From Candidatus Poseidoniaceae archaeon (GTDB lineage Archaea > Thermoplasmatota > Poseidoniia > Poseidoniales > Poseidoniaceae), in assembly GCA_022451765.1 (NCBI GenBank), contig JAKUNY010000004.1, forward strand, positions 4,247-28,145: DNA of 23,899 nt. The letters are read 5' to 3'. The notes beneath the pieces were generated by a model that was not told where the DNA came from, made no database searches, and saw nothing but the letters and a program-made list of their open reading frames with translations. This document shows, in pieces, positions 1-6,197 of the stretch. The first letter of the stretch is position 1. Every line of letters begins with the position of its first letter. Made by a program: the position numbers and the translations under genes.

Positions 1-166
1 CATCCTGGCCTGGAATTTCTGTTACAAGAACTGCAAGTATCACAAGCTCTTTCCATGGTTTATCCATGAGAGTAAATTCGGGGCATCTGCCAACAGCATT
101 GAGTCTTCGACTCTTTACTGTCTTGAATCCAACTTCAAGACAGGCCGCGAGATAAGATTCTTGCAT
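1..166 (-). CDS. Unrecognised protein, 5' part only (runs off left edge)
   Basis: An open minus-strand frame begins with ATG at 166-164 and continues without a stop to the window edge, giving about 55 residues that start MQESYLAACLEVGFKTVKSR. A G-rich stretch (GGGGGCGCT on the minus strand) lies just before this ATG and could act as a ribosome binding site. The residues read like a normal soluble protein: a mixed helical start, a GRCPEF segment, then a hydrophobic stretch around ELVILAVLVTEIP. I do not recognise the family. Two other frames are also open here (plus frame 2 to a stop at 200-202, and plus frame 1 to a stop at 67-69), so the assignment is not certain. The good start context and the divergent arrangement with the next gene favour the minus-strand reading. 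Confidence 0.5.
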   Translation of the reverse strand, partial: MQESYLAACLEVGFKTVKSRRLNAVGRCPEFTLMDKPWKELVILAVLVTEIPGQD

Positions 167-276
167 AGCGCCCCCAACTCCCCCTCTGCATACAACCTTT
201 GAACTCACCGCAGAAGTCACAAGGAAAAGAGAAACGCATTCAAATTAACCATCCATCGGAATCACAAGGGGGGAGA

Positions 277-747
277 GTGAATTTGACAGCGAGGACTATC
301 ATCATGCTCATCCACCCAATTCTTGCCGCAGCCTTTGTTTTCTGGCTCGTGCGCCAATACGGATGGAGAAAAAAAGGAATGGCGCTTCGTGGGGATGAGC
401 GCGAAGAGGCACTTGCCCGACATCAGCGACATGGAGAAGTCTTTCTTCTGGCTGGAATCTCTCTCGCCATTGTTGCCTTTCTAGCGAGAGCAGTTTCAGG
501 ATTCCTCACAAACGACGATTGGACCTCTGATTTGATGCCCCAAAATATTCATGGGTTCTCGGGTCCAATCGGACTCGTTGTTTTGTGGCTTGTCGTACGA
601 TACGGACGTAGAACGTCCTTCAAGAAAGAGACGTCTGAGTCGTTTACGGCTGAACGAACAAAACACGGTCGTGCAGCAGACATGATGATGGCACTGGTGA
701 TGATTCACTCATTTCTCGGACTTATCTACACCTTTCAGGTCATCTAA
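277..747 (+). CDS. Small four-helix membrane protein, DUF4079/cytochrome b561-like
   Basis: From GTG 277 the product is 156 residues with about four membrane helices (roughly 8-25, 54-76, 93-109 and 134-155). Histidines lie at or near helix ends: H13 (IHP), H52 (RHG), H92 (NIHGFSG), H130 (KHG) and H144 (MIHSF). This spacing resembles DUF4079 and other b561-like four-helix proteins, where paired histidines bind heme, so a membrane redox role is inferred but not proven. The frame is open from TTG 199, but the extra residues are polar and unlike the family. GTG 277 and TTG 283 follow a GGGGGGA ribosome binding site at 268-274, and TTG 283 has the better spacing. An AT-rich stretch at 239-247 is a possible TATA element. 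The TAA stop overlaps the stop of the convergent DHH gene. Confidence 0.7.
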   Translation: MNLTARTIIMLIHPILAAAFVFWLVRQYGWRKKGMALRGDEREEALARHQRHGEVFLLAGISLAIVAFLARAVSGFLTNDDWTSDLMPQNIHGFSGPIGLVVLWLVVRYGRRTSFKKETSESFTAERTKHGRAADMMMALVMIHSFLGLIYTFQVI

Positions 748-1727
748 GCCTCGTATTTGAGTTCGACATCGCGGTCAGCCCACATCGCCAACCACATTGA
801 CAGATTTGCTTCGACACCTGGCGGTTGTATTCTGCAACCACAAGCGTTTGCATGGCCACCTCCGTGCGGGTCAAATTTCGTCGCCAGTTTGGACAAATCA
901 AAACGATTTTGCCCATCCGGGAGAAACGAATTTGCATAGAAACTTGCAGAGAGTGGTGGTCGTAATTTGTTGCCGATTTCTCCATCAGAGTAACCGTGAA
1001 TGATGCAACAAGCATCGGCATGTTCCCCAGCATGTGCTGTGATTAAGTATCCGTTTGAGCGATGTCCTGTATCCTCGAGCCGACATATCGCGAGCCGATT
1101 CACAATGGTCGTTTTTTCCTGAACAAGTTTCACCATTTCCTTGCGCGATTTACGCGCCTCGAGCATCCGCTTTTTGACCTCAGCATCAGCATAGATCTGT
1201 TCCATTGAATTACAGGTTTGAAAGAGGAGGAGAAGGTGATGCATGTATGATGCATCGTTGTAATTTAATGTGCGTGAAAGTTGGAGAAGAGGTCCATCCT
1301 CAAGGAAGGTTTCGAGTGAAACGCCTCCAGAGTCAAGATCATCAACAAGTGGCATGATTTCCTCGAGATGGGGAAAATCGAAGTCTTCGCGAAACAAATC
1401 AAAAGCGAGCCGGGCTGCTGATGGTGTATGGTCCCAATGGACAATGCCTCCCCTCATGGTGAATTCATCGTGCTCAGAATCGGTGGGTTTGTTTGTCAAA
1501 TGGTGGTCAAGATACCACCCGCTTTTTGGATGAAAAGGTAAGTCAACCGTAACCGTGTGCTCATCAATCAACGCATCAATAATACCAGACCGTATGAGGG
1601 CAGCATGAGCAAAATGCACCTCTGCATCAGGATATGCTTTCTTCAAAACAACCGCAGCACACATTCCATCAAGATCAGAATCAGCAATGATTCTGTGAAC
1701 CTCCGGGAAGGGTGACTCCGTTGCCAT
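744..1727 (-). CDS. DHH-family phosphoesterase with DHHA1 domain
   Basis: The product is 327 residues from the ATG at 1727. Motif I is D16-S-D18-L-D20-G21, the metal-binding DxDxDG of the DHH superfamily. The name-giving D74-H75-H76 follows a V-D-L strand at 61-63. The C-terminal DHHA1 domain has its substrate-binding glycine motif GGGHANACGC at about 289-298. Family members are Mn-dependent phosphodiesterases or pyrophosphatases (nanoRNases, cyclic-dinucleotide phosphodiesterases, RecJ-like or exopolyphosphatase-like enzymes). The RecJ nuclease extras are absent and no CBS or PAS sensor is attached, so the substrate cannot be named; short RNAs or dinucleotides are the best guess. The frame extends upstream to 1775, but the ATG at 1727 starts just before the first strand and lies about 26 bases from a TATA-like element. 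It is divergent from the Nudix gene. Confidence 0.88.
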   Translation of the reverse strand: MATESPFPEVHRIIADSDLDGMCAAVVLKKAYPDAEVHFAHAALIRSGIIDALIDEHTVTVDLPFHPKSGWYLDHHLTNKPTDSEHDEFTMRGGIVHWDHTPSAARLAFDLFREDFDFPHLEEIMPLVDDLDSGGVSLETFLEDGPLLQLSRTLNYNDASYMHHLLLLFQTCNSMEQIYADAEVKKRMLEARKSRKEMVKLVQEKTTIVNRLAICRLEDTGHRSNGYLITAHAGEHADACCIIHGYSDGEIGNKLRPPLSASFYANSFLPDGQNRFDLSKLATKFDPHGGGHANACGCRIQPPGVEANLSMWLAMWADRDVELKYEA

Positions 1728-1748
1728 AGCCACTGCTCCAAATTTACG

Positions 1749-1757
1749 TATATTGAA
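1749..1757 (-). promoter_or_regulatory. TATA-like element for the DHH gene
   Basis: On the minus strand this reads TTCAATATA, with its centre about 26 bases upstream of the ATG at 1727. This is where an archaeal TATA box would sit for a leaderless or nearly leaderless transcript. No clear ribosome binding site precedes that ATG, which fits. The call is based only on sequence and spacing. Confidence 0.33.
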
Positions 1758-1827
1758 CCTATTGGGCAAAAACAAACCGCGAAGATATCAAACCCTATTT
1801 CTAACTGGGCCGGTTAGAGGGGATGGA

Positions 1828-2232
1828 TTGGAAACTTCCTGCGGCGTCGTTCTGGTTAACATCGACAGTATCCTATTGCTCCAGTATCCCCAAGGTCATT
1901 GGGATTTGCCAAAAGGACACGTTGAACCAAGTGATGTCAATCATATCGCAACCGTGCGGAGAGAATTAGCAGAAGAGACTGGGATCACTGGGGTTCATTT
2001 CAATCAGGAATTCGTTGAACGTACCGCTTACACCTATCGTCATAAAGGGAAAACACGAGAAAAGGAGGTGTTCTGGTTTCTCGCCGAAACAGATTCCTTG
2101 GATGTCGCCCTATCACATGAACACCGTGATCATTTGTGGTTGGATTGGGAACAGGCTCTCGCTCAGTTGACGCATGAGGAAACACGTTCGGTTGTTCGAA
2201 GTGCGTGGGAGAAGGTCAAATCCTTGGGCTAG
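1828..2232 (+). CDS. Nudix hydrolase, diadenosine-tetraphosphate-hydrolase type
   Basis: The product is about 134 residues from TTG 1828. It opens with the ETSCGVVL strand typical of Ap4A-type Nudix enzymes, followed by WDLPKGHVE at 25-33 and a Nudix box ending R45-E46-L-A-E49-E50-T-G-I. The metal-binding REx2EE core is intact. The first box glutamate is Asp36, and one extra residue lies between it and the arginine compared with the canonical Gx5Ex7REUxEExGU spacing. Asymmetric Ap4A or other nucleotide cleavage is the likely reaction, removing toxic or signalling dinucleotides. The frame is open from TTG 1753, but those residues do not match the family, and TTG 1828 follows GAGGGGA (1817-1823). 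The TAG stop is shared through the palindrome CTAG with the convergent adenosyltransferase gene. Confidence 0.85.
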   Translation: METSCGVVLVNIDSILLLQYPQGHWDLPKGHVEPSDVNHIATVRRELAEETGITGVHFNQEFVERTAYTYRHKGKTREKEVFWFLAETDSLDVALSHEHRDHLWLDWEQALAQLTHEETRSVVRSAWEKVKSLG

Positions 2233-2927
2233 ATATGATCGAGATCAGCATCATGCTCAGCTTGTCGTAGAATAACGCTCGCAATCCCATCCTCTTTCCC
2301 ACGCTTTCCGAGTGGTTGCCACAGCATTTCTTTCTCCGCAAGCGCAGCCGTAATCCATCGACTTAGAACAAACAGCCAGTCAGAGAGACGGTTGACGTAC
2401 GTCAGAACAATTGGGCGAACAGAATGCTCGCCCTCATGCTCTCGAAGACGAACAATACCTCGTTCGAGACGGCGTGCAACCGTTCTAGCATGGTGAAGAA
2501 CCGATTGAGGAGGACCTCCCGCAGGGAGGATGAATGAGGTTAGCGGCTCCACCTGAGTTAACCAAGCGTCCATATCAGAAACGAGTGTATCGGCTTGTAT
2601 CTCATCGATGAGGACCATGTAATCTGGAAGATTTTCGGGCGGACAAGCCAACTCTGCGCCGAGGTCGAAAAGTTCGTGCTGAATTCTTGACAATGCCATA
2701 TCGCAAATAACGTGCACTCGGCCAGCGCCTTTACGTTCTCCACCATCGCTGTGATGCATCGGCAGTCGCTCGCTCTCCATTCTGACCAATCCAATGATTG
2801 AATTTAACTCGTCACAGTCTCCGACTACAGAGAAGCGTAAATCAGATTTCAGTCGTCTGCTTCCATCTACAAGCGAGGACTCGCCCTTATCGCCACCACC
2901 AGTATGAACTCGGTCAATTCGAACCAT
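2229..2927 (-). CDS. pduO: Cob(I)alamin adenosyltransferase, PduO type
   Basis: The product is 232 residues from the ATG at 2927, which follows an AGGGGAG ribosome binding site. It transfers adenosyl from ATP to cob(I)alamin to make coenzyme B12. Family hallmarks appear in order: HTGGGDKGESSL (8-19, matching the YTRTGDKGxT ATP loop), GDCDELNSIIG (36-46), FILPAGGPPQSVLHHARTV (132-150) with the following RRLER, and YVNRLSDWLFVLSR (177-190). The length is longer than the usual 180-200 residues, owing to a charged insert near 54-70 (HHSDGGERKGAG) and a C-terminal extension after about 203. It is the last gene of a minus-strand run and begins 24 bases after the DUF2203 gene. An adenosylcobalamin user such as methylmalonyl-CoA mutase or ribonucleotide reductase would be expected elsewhere in the genome. 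Confidence 0.92.
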   Translation of the reverse strand: MVRIDRVHTGGGDKGESSLVDGSRRLKSDLRFSVVGDCDELNSIIGLVRMESERLPMHHSDGGERKGAGRVHVICDMALSRIQHELFDLGAELACPPENLPDYMVLIDEIQADTLVSDMDAWLTQVEPLTSFILPAGGPPQSVLHHARTVARRLERGIVRLREHEGEHSVRPIVLTYVNRLSDWLFVLSRWITAALAEKEMLWQPLGKRGKEDGIASVILRQAEHDADLDHI

Positions 2928-2951
2928 GCGCTCCCCTATGCTTACGGGAAG

Positions 2952-3491
2952 TCATGCTTCTATGAGTGGTTTTCGGGAGGAAAACCCTTCATCGACACCG
3001 TAGTACCATTCTATGTCGGATTCTCCGCATGTCCAAGAATACAACATGAGTTGATTATCGATGACGCCAAACCATTCAATTCGTCCTGGATCAAGTCCAG
3101 CAACACGTGCTCCCTGCTTCTCGATCTTCGCCACAGTTTGCTGCCAATGAGCTACTAAACCTCCAAGAAGTTCTGACATCTCAACAACATGGGGGTGCTC
3201 TGGAGGAAACGTCTCAAGGAGAATTTCAATCTCTTCTGTCATATCATGCGCTTCGTCAACGATCGCCTGTAGTGTCGACAGTAGTCGTTCAACGTAGGTC
3301 AAGGAATCTCGGACCTGTTCAATGCTTAAGATACTCAAATTTTCGATGTCCAAACGCTCATGTTCGTCGTGATGCAGATCCTCCAGCATCATGGGTTGAC
3401 CAGAAAACAGTGGTTCCCTGTCGAGGTTGAACATGATGTCATGTTTTTCTTGGCACCCCTTAATCTCATCGGAGATATTCAATGCAAGCAT
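2952..3491 (-). CDS. DUF2203 family protein
   Basis: The product is 179 residues. The C-terminal part matches the DUF2203 pattern: a helical hairpin (about 57-125) ending in LVAHWQQTVAKIEKQGARV, then GLDPGRIEWFGVIDNQLMLYSW (132-153) and CGESDIEWYYGVDEGFSSRKPL (155-176). The last block corresponds to the family's GE..i.yWH....GF..RkPL signature. The family is small, soluble and of unknown function. The first 55 residues are acidic with several histidines (EDLHHDEHERLD at 37-48) and look like a variable extension. Met20 is a possible alternative start. It begins only 6 bases after the stop of the small membrane protein gene, so the two are probably co-transcribed. Confidence 0.8.
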   Translation of the reverse strand: MLALNISDEIKGCQEKHDIMFNLDREPLFSGQPMMLEDLHHDEHERLDIENLSILSIEQVRDSLTYVERLLSTLQAIVDEAHDMTEEIEILLETFPPEHPHVVEMSELLGGLVAHWQQTVAKIEKQGARVAGLDPGRIEWFGVIDNQLMLYSWTCGESDIEWYYGVDEGFSSRKPLIEA

Positions 3492-3497
3492 CTGATT

Positions 3498-3755
3498 TCA
3501 GTGGTTGACTTGAATCTGCGTTGGTGAATTGATTTTTGATACGAGGCGCTTGGCAAAATAGAAGGCGACATACATCCAAACGGCAACTTCGGCAATCACA
3601 ACGGCATAATACCAGTTTCCAAGGGAGTCAATCATAGCAAAAGCATCAAACGGGACTCCATTTAGCCCCATGTAGAGCGCTTGAGCAAACAAATTGGCTG
3701 CTGACCAACTTAGAATCATCCAAAAGAATACTTTCACAGTAATCTGCTCTTTCAT
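3498..3755 (-). CDS. Small two-helix membrane protein
   Basis: The product is 85 residues. Two hydrophobic segments (about 8-30 and 47-69) are followed by a basic, hydrophilic C-terminus (KRLVSKINSPTQIQVNH), which suggests an N-in hairpin with a short cytoplasmic tail. The amino acid pattern is rich in aromatics and alanine, with no recognisable motif or cysteine. A TATA-like element lies about 29 bases before the ATG, so this gene may start a short leaderless transcript with the downstream DUF2203 and pduO genes. The function is unknown. Confidence 0.65.
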   Translation of the reverse strand: MKEQITVKVFFWMILSWSAANLFAQALYMGLNGVPFDAFAMIDSLGNWYYAVVIAEVAVWMYVAFYFAKRLVSKINSPTQIQVNH

Positions 3756-3779
3756 ACAATTAAATCAACGTCTATGTTC

Positions 3780-3790
3780 TTTAAATTATC
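3780..3790 (-). promoter_or_regulatory. TATA-like element, probable leaderless promoter
   Basis: The plus-strand bases TTTAAATTATC read GATAATTTAAA on the minus strand. The centre lies about 29 bases upstream of the ATG at 3755 and no ribosome binding site precedes that ATG, which matches an archaeal TATA box driving a leaderless mRNA. The surrounding 3756-3841 gap holds no other gene. Confidence 0.42.
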
Positions 3791-3841
3791 TCGTTTTTGC
3801 GTGTATTCTGCATTATTTCGGGAAATTGACGTCTTTACCGA

Positions 3842-4612
3842 TTACTCTTCTTCGGGTCGAAGTGGCAAACGCATCGCAGCCTGAGGGTCTAAATCGGTAA
3901 GCGCGGCATGGATTGCCAATATGTACTCATCGGCTACTGCAGCTTCGCCGCCTTCTCGATCAAGGTACGTCTTCCAAGTTTGTGCCTCCTTGTCTTGTCC
4001 AAGGAACAGATGAATTCGGTGAAGGGCGACATAAGCCATCGGGTTGAGATGCTCTTCATCCGCATCCCAGCCTTTTTCGAAGCACTCAATCGCCCCATTA
4101 TGGCCAGTTAATCGGCCTTGTAGCAGTGCGACCATACCGGCCTGTGACCAAGCACGAGGGAGTTTACCAATGAGCAGCCCACGGAAGATGAGCCATGTTT
4201 CACCACCTCCCAAGACGACGATTGTCAGAAACCCAGCCCACTGCTCAACCTTTGACAATTCGTCCCATGTCTGAACCATCAGGCCGACAACTCCAACGCA
4301 GAACATCATCCCAGCGTATGGAGCGACCAGCACATCACGTTGCGTTTGGGCCAACTGGTAAACTCCAGCAACCAACCCGAAACCTCCAAGACCTGAGAGC
4401 ATAACAAAATGGGCAAACACTGTCATCGGTTTTGGTGCAGCTTGCCCGATAAGTACCAAGGTTGCAAGGAGAATAACCAGCCACCCAAATCGGGCGCTTG
4501 GCCTCGGAAACGGTTGCGTCCGACTGTTGTAAACGAGAGCGATTCCAATAAAAAATTCAAATCCAATCAGTGCCCAACGCAAGCTTGCTTCGTCACTGAA
4601 TGGAATCGCCAT
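3842..4612 (-). CDS. Five-helix membrane protein with soluble helical C-terminal domain
   Basis: The product is 256 residues, with a start at 4612 after a strong GAGGGG ribosome binding site. Membrane helices lie at about 11-28, 43-58, 65-87, 95-114 and 126-148. The remaining 110 residues are helical and soluble, with TPR-like text: WSQAGMVALLQGRLTGHNGAIECFEKGWDAD, a second helix pair around PMAYVALHRIHLFLGQDKEAQTWKTYLD and a third near EYILAIHAALTDLD. This suggests about two and a half TPR units. TPR tails on membrane proteins usually bind partner proteins, but I recognise no family. It lies 35 bases downstream of the rlmH-like gene and is probably co-transcribed with it. Confidence 0.72.
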   Translation of the reverse strand: MAIPFSDEASLRWALIGFEFFIGIALVYNSRTQPFPRPSARFGWLVILLATLVLIGQAAPKPMTVFAHFVMLSGLGGFGLVAGVYQLAQTQRDVLVAPYAGMMFCVGVVGLMVQTWDELSKVEQWAGFLTIVVLGGGETWLIFRGLLIGKLPRAWSQAGMVALLQGRLTGHNGAIECFEKGWDADEEHLNPMAYVALHRIHLFLGQDKEAQTWKTYLDREGGEAAVADEYILAIHAALTDLDPQAAMRLPLRPEEE

Positions 4613-4647
4613 GCTAGCCCCTCATCTCGATGTTGCTTTCTGGTCGT

Positions 4648-5070
4648 TCATGCCTTATGATAAGATGTTCCTTTGTTTATCTGAATCGCTCTGTACAATT
4701 GTTCGAGAAAGAGAACGGCAGCAAGTTCGTGCGGGAATGTCATCTCAGAAAGCGAGATTCGTGGATGATGTTGTCCTCGATTCTGCCACCCCTCTGCTGG
4801 GCCGACCGCAAAATGTGTATCAGCAGATAAAAGTGTCAGTGATTGTATTTTCTTCGCAAATTCGGTAGAGGTAAAGGTTGAACCCTGCTCATCGAGAAGG
4901 AATAATTGTCCCTTTAACGAATCGAGTTTTGAGAGATATTTTTCCAAGTCATCCGTGTGAACATGGATCGTTAAACCTGTACTTTGCAATCGCGCTTCGT
5001 ATGCATCTGCCAACGATTTGATTGCAGCGTCTTTCAGACGGCCATGCAAATGAAGATGGAGTCGCCCCAT
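4648..5070 (-). CDS. rlmH: RlmH-like SPOUT rRNA methyltransferase
   Basis: The product is 140 residues from the ATG at 5070. It has the RlmH (YbeA) plan: a short Rossmann-like start ending in LFLLDEQGSTFTSTEFAKKI (56-75), an SAM-binding loop FAVGPAEGW (87-95), and the knotted C-terminus ISLSEMTFPHELAAVLFLEQ (105-124) then LYRAIQI and a final S-Y-H-K-A. Bacterial RlmH methylates pseudouridine 1915 in helix 69 of 23S rRNA, and the C-terminal YH(R/K) is part of its active region. The usual IGG(P/A)(D/E)G loop is changed to AVGPAEG here. The frame is open up to 5214, but RlmH starts at a Met-Gly-x-Leu strand like MGRLHLHLHGRLKD, so 5070 is preferred. In archaea this family is patchy, so the target site is inferred. 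Confidence 0.85.
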   Translation of the reverse strand: MGRLHLHLHGRLKDAAIKSLADAYEARLQSTGLTIHVHTDDLEKYLSKLDSLKGQLFLLDEQGSTFTSTEFAKKIQSLTLLSADTHFAVGPAEGWQNRGQHHPRISLSEMTFPHELAAVLFLEQLYRAIQINKGTSYHKA

Positions 5071-5141
5071 ACCCCGCCGAAGATACTGATGTTTTTCATC
5101 TTCATGCGAAAGATGAAAGCATATGCGCTTGAAGAACCCGC

Positions 5142-5477
5142 ATGGGTTGGTGGCCGTTTGGTAAGAAATCATCAGCGAGGCAACGGATTGATGATCCGTT
5201 GCGAAAAGATACACGGCAATGGTTTTCAGAACTTCGCGAAGTATGCGAGATGAACTTCGATAATCCGGAAGGTGCTCGACGAGAGATTCGACAAATGCAA
5301 GTCAATTGGCATCAAGCGTTTGCCGAGGGAATACTTCCTGAATACAACCGAGAGGGTTTGGAGAGTCGTGCCTATCGCCTTCTTGCATGTGCTGATGATG
5401 AATGGATGGGTTGGCTTGACAATGATGAATTCTGGAAACCGGGTTGGCGTCCTGACCAAGACGCTAACGAGGATTGA
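5142..5477 (+). CDS. Small tryptophan-rich soluble protein, unknown family
   Basis: The product is 111 residues, starting MGWWPFGKKSS. It is hydrophilic and mostly helical, with many arginines and acids and six or more tryptophans (QWFSELREV, NWHQAF, DEWMGWLDNDEFWKPGW). There is no signal peptide, membrane helix or cysteine cluster; a single Cys sits in each of REVCEM and LLACAD. I do not recognise a family. It heads a plus-strand set: its TGA stop overlaps a TTG codon of the GST-like gene frame, and the FGE-like gene follows. It is divergent from rlmH with a 71-base gap that must hold both promoters. A weak AT-rich element, CATATG, lies near 5120-5125. A real gene is likely given the tight spacing on the same strand. 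Confidence 0.65.
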   Translation: MGWWPFGKKSSARQRIDDPLRKDTRQWFSELREVCEMNFDNPEGARREIRQMQVNWHQAFAEGILPEYNREGLESRAYRLLACADDEWMGWLDNDEFWKPGWRPDQDANED

Positions 5478-5497
5478 AGAAGGACGCACAGTTCCAT

Positions 5498-6193
5498 ATG
5501 ACCATGGGCCAAGCTACCCTGCACGTACTGCAGACATGTCCATTCTCGTGGAAGGTTCGCGGACTAATCGACCATCTTGGACTCGATGTTAATGAAGTAC
5601 AGGTCAATGCGATGCGAACAAAAAGGGACCTTGCTTTTACAAATGGCTGGAACAAAGTTCCAGTTTTTACTGATGACGGTGGCGAAGTTATCGTGGACTC
5701 AACACCAATCATGATTCACATCGATAAGAAATACAACAACGGTACTCTTACACAGAACAGTGGAGATGAACGATATGATTCCATGCTCGCCCACGTCGAT
5801 GAGGCGTGGAAGCGTGCTACTATTCCAATTCTCTACGGAACTTTAGGTGCAGCATTAAGCACGACTCGCCGTGTTTCTAAAATGGAAAAATTTGGATTCA
5901 TTTCTCGCAGGCTCTATGCCTGGGCAGGATTTCCAATCATGTGGGGAATCATAGCGAAAAAGCGTGTAAAGAAAGACGGGCGTACACCAAAGAAGCTCTG
6001 GCATGATTTACTGACAGATTACACATCCTCCTTTGAAGGACACTCATTCTTTGGTGGCGAGAAGCCAAACCTTGTTGATTTTGCTGCCTTCGGTTACATG
6101 CGATCCATTTCTCCTTTCAAACAATTCAAACTTCTTGAAGAGCACGAGCAAGGCATGATATGGTACAAATCAATGGAACAACAACTGAAGTGA
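5498..6193 (+). CDS. GST/mPGES2-like protein with N-terminal glutaredoxin-like domain
   Basis: The product is 231 residues from ATG 5498. The N-terminal thioredoxin-like domain has T-C14-P-F-S17-W-K-V-R (13-21), close to the CPFCxKVR of prostaglandin E synthase 2 and plant-type glutaredoxin/GST proteins, but with serine in the second position. It also has the conserved cis-proline K53-V-P55 and the acid-serine pair D67-S68 that holds the gamma-glutamyl group of glutathione. The rest is the all-helical GST C-domain, with PNLVDFAAFGYM near its end. A monothiol redox or thiol-transfer role is inferred, and the thiol used is unknown. The frame also opens at TTG 5474, overlapping the previous stop. 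ATG 5498 was chosen because the domain starts there; an AAGAAGGA ribosome binding site lies 13 bases upstream. Confidence 0.8.
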   Translation: MTMGQATLHVLQTCPFSWKVRGLIDHLGLDVNEVQVNAMRTKRDLAFTNGWNKVPVFTDDGGEVIVDSTPIMIHIDKKYNNGTLTQNSGDERYDSMLAHVDEAWKRATIPILYGTLGAALSTTRRVSKMEKFGFISRRLYAWAGFPIMWGIIAKKRVKKDGRTPKKLWHDLLTDYTSSFEGHSFFGGEKPNLVDFAAFGYMRSISPFKQFKLLEEHEQGMIWYKSMEQQLK

Positions 6194-6197
6194 TTTC

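Noticed and set aside
118..143. Perfect inverted repeat with 10-base arms (CTGTCTTGAA / TTCAAGACAG) and a 6-base loop, plus GAGTC-TTC-GACTC at 101-113
   Set aside because: Both lie inside the probable coding frame of the left-edge gene, so they are not placed like an operator or terminator; they may matter only if that gene call is wrong.
2..202. Plus-strand open frame of 66 codons ending at 200-202
   Set aside because: No family features and no visible start in the window; the length is within what chance allows, and the minus-strand frame has a better start context.
5071..5214. Upstream extension of the rlmH frame to 5214
   Set aside because: It would overlap the divergent gene at 5142, and the added residues do not belong to the RlmH fold, which starts at MGRLHLH.
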